A stretch of 64,000 nucleotides of DNA. Source: Hetaerina americana. Lineage: Eukaryota > Arthropoda > Insecta > Odonata > Calopterygidae. Location of the stretch: NCBI GenBank assembly GCA_022747635.1, contig JAKTNV010000018.1:3686427-3750426 (forward strand), given 5' to 3'. A program made the position numbers and the translations under genes. Below the pieces are notes generated by a model. The model searched no databases, was not told the origin of the DNA, and was given only the letters and a program-made list of their open reading frames with translations. Below are positions 34,255 to 45,600 of this stretch, one piece after another; within the stretch, counting starts at the first letter, position 1, and every line of letters starts with the position of its first letter.

Positions 34255-34345
34255 CTGTTACGTTTGAACGAGTTTAGATCGTAGGAAAAGCTTATATTCA
34301 GTTAATTTATTGCATGCTTTTATGCTCTCTAATACAGTGAGCATG
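34255..34345 (-). repeat. unclassified dispersed repeat X, copy 3
   Basis: Reverse complement of part of 14220-14310. It sits right at the 5' end of the RTE-like remnant. Confidence 0.6.
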
Positions 34346-37300
34346 ATATGGGCCAACCAAGTCGACGAATGAAGATTGAAGGAATCAAGTACACGCACTA
34401 ATCGAGAATGGACAAAGAAGCAAAGCGGGAGAAGGTTTAGAAATTAGACAATTAGGGTCGATGCTCATGCAACATGTCGAATGAAGAAAGAGGAAACAAG
34501 GGACTGGCTTCCATCACGCTTCTGTGTGCGAGTACTTAGGAAATGTTTCGTTATCCCTTCTTTCCGTTTTAATATTAGATGCAGGGTGTTACTGGTCAAA
34601 GTTTAGCAATCTCTTATTTTATAATGTTATAACGGAAGCATTTTCTGCCATTTTATTCATATACGTTGTTTTAATCTTGAAAATTAATCGTATAATGTAT
34701 AATTTACTCTGTTAAGTTCAATTTTTCAACACGCATAGTAACTTCTTGGGATGTATTTTCATTAAATATATATTTCCATCTGAAAAATTAAAATTTTCTT
34801 ATTAATTGAGTCTGACTTCCTCTTGATTCAAGAGGAATTTAGACTTACTAATAAATTAGATTTTTTAAAGGTTAATTTCATTTAAAAAATCAGATTCTCA
34901 GAAAGAGACCAACTGGGAACACTTAATTCTAGTACACTTAATAGGAAATGCTGATGATAATGCTGACATGTATGCTGATGAAAAATTAATGTCAATCAAG
35001 TTTGTTTGTACTTGTTCCTTGGAGGGCAAGCATTGTTCGGTATGTGTATGAATTTTAAGTTAAGAAAATGCCTCTTAACCCCCTTCTATCAGCCTAAGCA
35101 TAATAGTCATGCAAGTCATAATATGGAGTTACATTGCTCCAGGCATAGCTATTGAATAACTTGCAAAATCAATTAATGAAGAGACTACATTATCACTCAA
35201 ATTGAATGGCCATGCTTATTTTAAGTCGAGTATAACTTGGAAGAAACCACACAGGCAAACATGTTAATCTGTTCCAGGGATCACAAGGTAGCTCAATGAA
35301 TTAGAATTGGGAGTTTTAAGGGTGTTCAAACTACCCAATTAGTAAGAAAATATGTTGGGTTTGGGCTTGGTCTCGAGAGTAATCAACGAAAGAAATAAAA
35401 TATGTATTTAAATCACATTTTATTGGATTGAACACCTATAATTACAGATAATTGAGTGCTGACTACTGTAAAAGTAAGCCATGTAAAAAAATTAGCCCTC
35501 AAAATTACAGCTTTACAGATATAGAACAAAATTAACTTATCAAGGATAAGCATTGTTCAACGCTTTCAAAATGCCAACCACCACATTGTTCCTGCGTAGA
35601 CTATTCTAAACTCACTTAAATTTGTATTTTGCATATTTTCATTACCACTGCCAAAAAAAAGATATCCAAGTTCTGTGAACAATTGAAAGGATTGAATGGA
35701 TCATACATTTAATTTAAACATTTACAAACATATCCAAAAAGAAACTCACGCTAACTTAAATTATATCACAAGAGGACCTTCATTACTCAGGCACAGCCAT
35801 TGAAATGAATAAATTACTAAATCAATGAACGAAGAGTATATACATTATCACACTGATTCGAAAGTCCAGTTTTATCTTAAGCAAAATGAAATCAAGCAAA
35901 CATTGGTTGGCCACTCCCCATCACTACAGTGATGCCAGTCAACCATAGGCTCCACAGTTTTTTTATTCCCCTCCTCAATTGCCTCCTTGCCACTAACTAA
36001 ACTGTCTCCACAGAGCAAAATATACAGCAGCTAAGTATACACGAAATTTTCCTTGAGCACAATTTCTCAAAATGCCACTTTCCTGAATGCCTTTCTTTTT
36101 TACTAAATTGTACATCAGACTTAATTCTTCTAACAGTTGATGGAGTAAATTTTGGAATGAACACTTACACATTTGCCTAAAGGTGCTGAAAAAACTAGTC
36201 CAGGACAACAGGAAGTGGACAAGGTCCAAAGACACTGGTCACTTCTTATTAACGTGCGAACAACCAACAGAGGACTCCGTGACATTGCATGAACAGCACT
36301 CCACTATCGACAAATATTCATTGTCATTAATACTCGTTGAATATCAGGCAAGATCTTAAATGGAAGGAATAGTTACTAATGAAAATTAAATCCAAGAGCA
36401 AGGTGACAGAAATCAAATAGCTGAGCTGATATTGCCAAGGCTGACAGAAATGGATATGAAAATAAGTAAAATATGGAGTTAAGGTGTGAAAACTTCCAGT
36501 CACCTGCTCCTACGAGGGATTAATAAATTTTGCCTAAAATTCAAGCTGGGTATTACACATGATCGAATATCTTTGGTGAATCTTGATCTTGACAGAAGCA
36601 TTACTTTTTATGTTCCCTTACCTTGAGGGGGTTGATTAACTTTTGAAAAGGCATACTGCGATTTCGATTGTCTCCTCGAAATGAAAACTGCTAAATATTC
36701 CAAGAAAGAGGAACAGTAAAATTCAATTCCATCGGAAATGATATTCAAGCAAAATTTGGGAAAATTATCATCAGAGAAACTGTTTAAAAGTGGAGCCAAA
36801 TGAGAGAGGAGAAATTTCACGCGTGTGGCCTTTGATTGGCAAGGCAGGGCTTCCCCAGGGATTCACATCGCAATCTCAGCTTTCACTCAGCTGAGCACAC
36901 TGCCCATTAAGCATATTACTAATTGCCTTAAATGTTCCAAAAAACACACAAGAGTCATGAACCGTTGAAGGAATAGCATTTTACTTATTATTAATATATT
37001 TTGAGGGATTTTAATACAACAGTTATTTTAAAAGTATTTCTTGTTTCTGTGACAACTTTCACTTAACTAACCAGCTGAATACAAAGTTTAAAAGAAGTAC
37101 ATAATTAATACTTCAAATGTTTCAACATAATATGAATGCTTCAACATATATTTTCAACCCACTAGGATTTCATCTTATTTATGTTATTAATTATTTTTAA
37201 ACCTAATAAAAATAAAGATATAAAATATATATTAACCCAAAATTAAAACAGTAACGCTAGTGCTTAACAAGTGAACACCTTGGTCCACCCTATAAACAAA

Positions 37301-37419
37301 CCACTGTGCAAACAATGCATATAGATTTCCCAAGCAATAATGGCTGAACACTAACTTGCATCAGTTAAGCTCAACCTAGAAAAACCTCTGGGGCATATTT
37401 ACACACAGACGTGCCCACA

Positions 37420-37503
37420 CAAACACACACACACATATATATATATATATGTATATTATATATACACACCCACATGTTTACATGTATGTGTGCATATATA
37501 GAT

Positions 37504-37578
<75 letters not shown>

Positions 37579-37690
37579 TATAATATATATTTATATAAAC
37601 ATATATATGTACATATATATACACATACACAAACATGTACATATACACACATATATACACACACATGCACACGCATATATACATATATAA
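37420..37690. repeat. (AT)n/(CA)n/(ATAC)n microsatellite block
   Basis: CA and AT dinucleotides grade into a pure AT tract of about 60 bp (37510-37570), followed by mixed ATATAC and ACAC words. Confidence 0.95.
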
Positions 37691-38390
37691 CAACAAAGAA
37701 CTCAACAAATACTTTCTTCAAGCGATATTTCCAAATAATTTCACTATGTACCAACACAAGAGTGAGCTGAAATGTGCAGATCATGCTATTACCACCATGG
37801 CAAATACAACCATGGACAAAAAGCTGTCAGAATGCAAGTTAAAGGATACCACTTAAAACCTCTCAAATATCCTGCATTACCAATGTAGTGGGTAACTCTT
37901 TACTGATATTAACTACTTTCTCTCTCTCTTCACTATGAGAAATATTTCATGTATACACAACTAGATATGAATCCATAATATGAAAACTTGGTTCAGTATT
38001 CCTTAATAGCATCGACAAATATTCATTACTCATTTATTATGTTAGGCAATGCAACATTTTTACGCATTAACCGCCTCTCAAAAACTTTTTGCTAGGCATA
38101 TTAGGGGATAGCTCATTATGGACAAGGGTGAGAATGCTGTCGTGGCACGACTGAGGGGGTAGAGGTGTGCGAGGAGGGGAGAGGGGCTGGAGGAGGGGGA
38201 GGGGGGGAAGGAGAGATCAGACCCCCTCCCCCATCAAGAGGAGCTGCGGCACACTCCTCGTGCAGTGCCATGCATTCAGGTGGGGATGAGAGGAGAAGAG
38301 ATTGGGGAGGGGGAGGGGCAGGGTTGGCACAGCTGCCACCCCCCCCCTCCCACAATCCTGCCCAAATGCAAGGGCTATGGAGAAATATGA

Positions 38391-38430
38391 CCCACACACA
38401 CACACAAACACACACACAAACACACACACA
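38391..38430. repeat. (CA)n microsatellite with CAAA interruptions
   Basis: CACACACACACAAACACACACACAAA-type run. It lies next to a strand-asymmetric purine-rich segment (38160-38350). Confidence 0.9.
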
Positions 38431-39060
38431 GGCATGCACACATTCATGCAAATGCATCCAACTCCCAAATCATACGTCTTCCCAGATTGTGAAAATGGAA
38501 TGACTCCACCAAATGGAATACAAACCTCTCTCTCTCGTGGGAGAGATATAAGAGGACACACTAAATTTTATTTGGAAACCTCATTATTCTTAGCTACATC
38601 TTAAATCGGCTAGTTGCTATGCAATAAATATTCTTTAAATCAACAATTCATTTCTTTACTCACTTAGCGTACCAATTCACCATCACCACCACCTGGGTAA
38701 TAATTATCCGTCCAAGCCTGAAGAGATTCTGAACGACAAATTTGAATGAAGGGAATTGACAATTTTGTTCATACACTCGGGATGTGTCCAAAGTCAAGTT
38801 TGTCATGAGAGTAAGATAGCACTGCAAGTTAGTTGCAGCCAAAATACCTAAGACCAGGGACCAAAATTACTTAGTGTGCCATGCCCTTATGTACAGACTC
38901 CTCTTTAGACATAATCCCACCAGAGAGGCCAACTCGGGGTCACAATGATTTAAACCTTAGTGACTTCGCGCTGACTCCCTCCAACGACACCCCCCCTCCT
39001 CCTCCCTCCCCTCCCCCCCCCCCCCAGCATCTCGCCTCGCAGGCACCCCTCGCGGCCAGC

Positions 39061-39210
39061 TCAGCGTAGGTCGGAGTTGTCATTGATTTGCTTCTTAATG
39101 CGCAGGAGCATTGTGGTGTACCACTGGTCCAGCCGTGAGATGGAGTCATATTCCTTCACCGCTTCCGTGAATGCCTCCACATCCTCCTCCTCCATGTGAT
39201 CCATGAGCAC
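39061..39210 (-). CDS. alpha-SNAP terminal coding exon
   Basis: Acceptor GCTCCCACAG|GTGCTC. It encodes [49 protein letters not shown] and TGA at 39061-39063. The DLR end is the conserved C-terminus of the family. Confidence 0.96.
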   Translation of the reverse strand: MLMDHMEEEDVEAFTEAVKEYDSISRLDQWYTTMLLRIKKQINDNSDLR

Positions 39211-39587
39211 CTGTGGGAGCGTGCGTGCGCAAAACGCAACAAACAGGGAGAGAGAGAGAGAGAGAGAGGCAAACGTTTAAGAGTTGAAGAGGAAGATGGC
39301 CAAGGCATGCGTGTCCACTGAACGAGGGTGATCTCTCACCAGACAGAAACACACACTCTGACTAATAAGATATTCGTTTACATATTATGGATTTTGGATC
39401 AATGATTTCTGAAGTAGTAGCCTCAATATCACATCCAAAACTAATAACGTACCACTTGTACATACCACTCATGAGAATCAGACAAGAATATTTTTTTACT
39501 GTTTAAAATATCCATTCCACAAAGAAGGCAGAAATTCACCGTTAATGTTTATGAAGTTCTTCTTTAGTCTCCCAAAGGACCTTGTTC

Positions 39588-39627
<40 letters not shown>

Positions 39628-42600
39628 GGCAATCAACCATAAGGTTATATAGGTTTTTAATGGACCCAATAACCAAAATCATACCTAGCCTCTCCCAAGA
39701 AAACACCAACCCAATATCTTACTTTAACACAAGCACTTCTTCATCTCTCTGTACTTCCTTCAACCCATCCAACATCCCTATCCTGTTCCTGTCCATTCCT
39801 TGTTCGCCCAACATTCTCCCCTCTATTACAGTCTTCAACATCGCACTGGCAATCAATATGCCCTCCATCCTTTTTTTCTCTCTCCTTATGATTTCTTCCT
39901 ACAATCCCCTCTCCTTGCCCACCATTCCCTACACACATACATATACTTACATATATTTTATAGATGCATGGCCACTTAATTTACATCACTCACCTTCAAT
40001 AGTTTACATTCCCTGGAATCCTGAAAAGCAGGATACAGATCTTGATATCGCTGGACAGCTTGCTGGGCATTAACCAAGTCGATGCACAGGTGGCACAGGG
40101 CTGCTCGAAAAAAGTATTCCCTTGCACTGTATTTGAGGAGGGAGTTCTCGAGTGAGGATGAAGCAACCTAATTTAAGAAAACAGAGGAAACCACACATGT
40201 AAACAACTTTCACACACGACAAGGGTTGAATAAATAGCATCGGTAATAGGTGTTCCCTAAGCCGTGCATGAAGTGCTAAATTCAGCCCTATTTAGTGTGC
40301 GCATGATTGCAGGTCGTATTGACATTGACAATGTGACAAAGGACATCATTCCCAAAGGTCATGACGGTCAACCAAGAGCAGACGGGAGTCTCTACTTGCG
40401 ATGACCGTCTAAAAAGGAATCGCGACGATTACCCAACCCCATTTGAGTCGCAAATAAGCACGGGCAGATTATTTCCTATTCCCTATAAAAGTGAAATACT
40501 CCCTCAAAGGACAGTGCCATGGGACCCTAAGTGCTGTCAAATAAGCTTGAGTGCATACTATTGAGGACCTTACGGAATACGCCCACCAGGGAGCCTTCAT
40601 GTCTTGGCGAAGCGACTGTCAAGAAAAGTGTGTCGACGCTCAAGGGATGCACTCCAAAGAATTTTGAGCCATTGTATCACTATCTGAAATAAATTTACTT
40701 TTCCAAAACTTTCCCAATACTTTTTATGCAAACTATGCATGCTGCACGACACTGACATTTGAATTTCCTTTCAACATCTCCACTGTTAGTTTAATATTCT
40801 TAAGGGCTTCACTGGAATTTGTTGCATTTTAAGTCAAGTGACGATAAGAAAGAAGACTGAATAAAATATTTCAAAAAATCACTGAATAAATAAAATTAGT
40901 ACTTTTCCACAAAAAATAATGTGGGGGACAGCTTTTGGGCAATATGGTGGTAGGAGTTTAAGGGAAAAACATGGTCTGTAGAGGTTGTCTTCTGGCAAAT
41001 TGCAAATCATAAGTCTTACATGGTGTTCATAACTGTGATATTAATAGAATTCATTTTATGTTGAATAGACTTCTAAACTTTCCTCATTCAATTAGTAGCT
41101 TTCTCAGAGAACATGATTGAAATGATTGCAGTGAAAAACATATACAGTCAGGACTTCATCGTAAAAATACCTAATATGAGCATTGTCCAAAAAGTAAATC
41201 ACGCTTTGAAATAAAATATGAACTATTTTTCCACATAGTCGCCATTCAAATAAAGGTATTTAACATCACGATACACAAACTTTACAATTCCATCTCTGAA
41301 GAAATCTGCCACCTTCCATAATAACCACTTTTTTAACCACAGCATGTAATTCTGCCTCACTGTTGCAAGCTACATCTAGCAAGAGATCTATAGTCATAAA
41401 TCGACAATTTTCACGAATGTTTTCGTTTATATTCACGATCAGTTCATCTGTCACAAGGCTAGGCTGTGGTCCTCTTTGTGAACATTGGTGTTGTGGCCAT
41501 TTTTAAACGGAATGCACCACTGCCTCACTCCACCTTCACTCATTATTTCCATCTCCATACACTTCAAAAAGTCACCCATGAATTTCAATTGCCTCGTGGT
41601 TTTTGCCAGTAAAAACCTAACCACAGATCGCACTTCACTACTCCTAGGGATTTTCTATTGCAGCACACATTTTAGCAGTTCGCAGTATGCAAAGTAGAAT
41701 AACCACGGTCTGCTCACACTACCACAGCAGGATGCATACTGAGTGTAAGGACGTTTAGACACCAAGATCATGGCTGTAGACCAAACCAACCTCCACAAAA
41801 GGCCGAAACATAAGTTACTTTCTGGATAGCACTTGTAAGAAACTCTCTACAAGAGCAAGAAATTTAATGCATTCATCCTTAAGGTAACGAGGAAGAAAAA
41901 TTTCACAGGTGTAAACTTCCATGCTAAAATCATTTCTCTGAAAAAATAGGCGATCTATTCCCAAAAGAAGAATTTAGGATTGCACACAGCAACAGAAGCA
42001 ATCTGCTAGCATTTTTCAACATGACCAAGGACAGAGTGAAAAAAGTGGCATTTACAAACTTAAATTGAGAAGATTGCAGCGCAGTCTACATATTTTATTT
42101 ATTTATTTATTTTTATTTTATTCGGTATTAGTCCGAAAACAGCACATTTTGGCCTTTACATCGAACTATTAACAATGATAACAATGATCACATTTACAAA
42201 CACCCAAGCCCTAGGTGGAGGAAAACTCACCCAGGCGGGAATCGAACCCGCGACCCTTGGAATGGCAGACGAGGACGTTACCCCGCGCCATCAGGGACAA
42301 AGGTTAAGATTGTTCTAGCTACGCGCCGAGGGGCACAAGCGGAATCTCAGGCGGAATGGGTGTGTCACCCAATCCTATTTCACCAAGCACCAATGGGAGA
42401 TGGACCACAGCAGTGAGCTTGATCCGGACATATGTCACCTCAAGGAAAAGGGACATAAAGTGGACACAATGGAGCAGGGAGAATTGAGTGCACATAATTA
42501 GTACACAGTTAATTTCTAATCATGTCTTTTATAAAAATGGTAAGTTCCTACATTTTTGTATCACTCGTACTGTGGAAAGTGAAAGTAAATACAAGAAAAA

Positions 42601-45600
42601 GAGTTTGATATTTTTCAGTATACTAGGGTGATTTGAAAAATTCTCATTCTTGCCCATAGATGGCATTACTACTCCCATTATTTCTTTTCTCTCACGCTGG
42701 CGCAAATGTGAGTAGAACACCAAGTGAAATTGCAAGCCAATCCATCCAGCAGTTTGCCATTGGCAGTCATTTGAAACCGTTGTGGTGCGTGTCTTGTGAG
42801 AAAAGAATAAAAATTAGGTATTGTGCAGTGATCAAATTCTTCATAAAAGAGTGTTTGATGCGAACTGAAATTGATTCAAGTATCAAAAATGAAATTGAAT
42901 ACTGATGCAAAGGAATGCAGGCCGTGCTGTTTCCCACTTACCAGACCATTTCAAGGTCAATACATGAAGCCTAAAGGTAGTCATATTCTTATTTTATAAA
43001 TAAATTGTTGAAACATTCTTTAGTAGTAATATCCTAAGAGAATTGGATGTTCATATGTTGAGCCAAAACACAAACGGTAGTCAAATCCACCTTTCAGACT
43101 CATGCTATGCACAAATCGAAATGTTTCAAGGGCTGTTGACAAATCTTTAAGAAATATTCAATAATTAAAGTACGAATAAATTACAAACGTAGGTATAAAA
43201 TAATAATTACAAATAAAGTTGTTCGCGTGAAATTTCTATTTATAATTGTGTAAGTTTCAATTTCTGCACCAATGATTTTCCATAAAATGCATCAAATGAT
43301 CACTTATTCAAAAACTGTTTAAAACGTAATGAGCCAGATACTTGCAAATTTTTATGTAGATATCAAAACTAAGCATTATAACATTTTGCAAAAGATGATT
43401 TTTACAGGAATTAGTAGAAATTTGGATGGAGAAAATCAAGAAAAAAATGATTAGCCATTTTAAGTCATGTTAAGCCAAATGATGTACGGCTGCAACCATG
43501 TAAATGTTTGATGCAAAATAGATTTTAAAAATGATACATCCGAAGGCTGAATTTTCAGTTGTCCACTCAAACCAAATTTATTTGAATTTCAACATGATTT
43601 ATTTATTTTGAAAACTACATTAAATTTATAGTCATGCATTAAACTAAAAATATACTCATTAACCCTTGACATATTTGAGTCTAGGTTAAAATGTTACAAA
43701 ATTAGACTAAATTGGTGCTACTACTACTTGGTGATAATACTATTTAATTGGTACTATTTACATGCATGCTGCTTATCTACGTTGTCTATCTAGGTCAATT
43801 TTTCTTTTGCTACCTTTTCATGCTGTTAACAAGAGAAATTGCAAGTGCTCGAAGAGTGAATGTTAATGAAATTAAGAATACAAAGTAACTTTCCAGTGTC
43901 CTTTATTAGCGTACAACCGGTTTCAACGCTCAAGCGTCATCATCAGGTACAAAATAAATCAGTCGCAGTCCACTTATATACCAATCATGAGGGAGAGGAG
44001 GGGTGGGTGCGAGAGGGGGGGGGGAAGAGAAGGAGGCGAAAGAAAGTGGGGTTGCGATTGGCATTGATGTGGAGGGGGTAGAGGGGTGTTCAGCGTCAGG
44101 ACAGGTGCTTGGTGGGTTCGCAGTGGGGTGGGAGGTTTGTCGGGTCTATCTGTGAGGGATAGGGGTACTTCCAGGATTGGGGAGAGGTATTCAAACAATA
44201 AATCGTTAACCAAATTAGCCGTTTATAAATTCTTCCTGATTTACAGCTCTTCCCACTTGTCCATCCTCATTCCTTTTTCCATCTGGTGTAAGAGTTCTGG
44301 GTTGAAATCACTGCCATGATTTTCTTCCCATAGATGCTTGGCAAAGTGTGATTGCTTGAGGTCACACATTCTAAAACAGCGTTTATGTTCCTCCGCCCGT
44401 GTCTTTAATGACCTCCAATGACACTTAACACCCCTCTCCCCCCTCCACATCAACGCCAATCGCAACTCCATTTTCTTTTGCCTCCTTCTCTTCCCCCCCC
44501 CTCTCGCACCCACCCCTCCTCTCCCTCATGATTGGTATATAAGTGGACTGCGACTGATTTATTTTGTACCTGATGATGACGCTTGAGCGTTGAAACCGGT
44601 TGTACGCTAATAAAGGACACTGGAAAGTTACTTTGTATTCTTCATTTAATTAAAATGAATTTCCACAAGGTTGAGCCAGGAACAATTGAATAGTGAATGT
44701 TAAGTTTATACCAATGTTGAGTTCCAAAGAAACTGCGGGAGATGCCACAACAGTAACTTTTAACGGAGTCATCCGCTAATGTGCATTTCAATGCAACAAT
44801 TTCAGAGTGTAAAATTCATTCGCCTTGACTGGGATTCGAACCCAGATCCCTCGATGTCCAACCGAGTGCTTAACCCAGTTAAGCTACCGAGACGTCCTCT
44901 TCAACTCTGAAATCTGGGGGGCTTTAAAGGAACAAGATGTCGAGTTTGAAGATACCAAAATTTCAGAGTTGAAGAGGATGCCTCGATAGCTTAACTGGGT
45001 TAAGCACTCGGTCGGACATTGAGGGATTCGGGTTCGAATCCCGGTCAAGGCAAACGATTTTTACACTCTTATATTGTTGCACCGATGATGAGTGCAGAAA
45101 GAGAAGTCACTCTTAAAATTGAATCAATTGATAAATTGGTGTACTGCGATAAAACTACAAACGAGAAACGGCAATACACGCCTGTCTTCTTTACAGGTTA
45201 AGTTAACTGAGGGAAGGTACATGCGTACCTTAAAAGACCCAGCAAACCTGCACACCTCCCCCCCCCCCCCCAACCTTCAACTTCCCCCTCTCCCCTGTCC
45301 GATGGCTAAATATTCAACAGCTGTGTGTGTCACTTGTACCTGATGATGCCACAAGTTCGTGAAACGCATTGCACTGTGAAATAAAGTGTGTGGGAAACTA
45401 ATAATTCTTTTATTATGGATATCTAATGCTAAATCTGGACATTTTTACAAAGTTTTGAAGTGTTGGCACAAAATATTTCTCTAGAGAGCCTTCTATTAAA
45501 AAGGAATTAGGTACATATCATGAATAAGTAACGATTTATTTCAATTCTATTTAAAAACTAGGTTAGCATTCTTGGTTGCTTCAATCCGCGAAAGAAAAAA

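Larger units (their letters stand above)
34346..39060. other. AT-rich sequence downstream of alpha-SNAP, no gene seen
   Basis: No TE protein or host exon is recognisable. It contains the TA/CA microsatellite block (37420-37690), a purine-rich plus-strand stretch (38160-38350), a CA repeat (38391-38430) and a C-rich stretch (38990-39026). The part nearest 39060 is probably the 3' UTR of alpha-SNAP. Long tyrosine/isoleucine or valine/cysteine repeat frames here are translations of the microsatellites. Confidence 0.6.
43874..44642 (-). mobile_element. truncated Penelope-like element with inverted terminal repeats
   Basis: The arms 43874-44090 and 44427-44642 (216-217 bp, a few substitutions and one G-run indel) are inverted copies of the element's 3' terminal sequence. 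Each carries a hammerhead motif. Between them a minus-strand frame (44513-44241) holds the last part of the GIY-YIG endonuclease ([36 protein letters not shown]). The RT is absent. Inverted pseudo-LTR arrangements are known for Penelope-like elements. Confidence 0.8.
44795..45078. repeat. inverted pair of tRNA-like units, ~117-bp arms
   Basis: Arms at about 44795-44912 and 44961-45078, with a 48-bp loop. Each arm holds a 72-nt tRNA-like sequence and shares flanks (TTTCAGAGTTGAAGAGGA on the inside; GTGTAAAA on the outside). Confidence 0.85.

Noticed and set aside
37371..37784. 137-residue frame rich in Tyr, Ile, Val and Cys
   Set aside because: It is the translation of the AT/CA microsatellite block; no domain and no splice context.
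38116..38604. Several overlapping frames of 100-114 residues on both strands
   Set aside because: They arise from purine-rich and CA-repeat sequence and overlap each other in all frames, with low-complexity composition.
421..39626. CRISPR array
   Set aside because: The repeats are microsatellites, a diverged minisatellite and TEs; no constant repeat with regular unique spacers, and the genome is eukaryotic.
44822..45051. Calling the two tRNA-like units functional tRNA genes
   Set aside because: C at position 37 in one copy and C at position 33 in the other, plus acceptor mismatches, make function unlikely; kept only as tRNA-like with low confidence.
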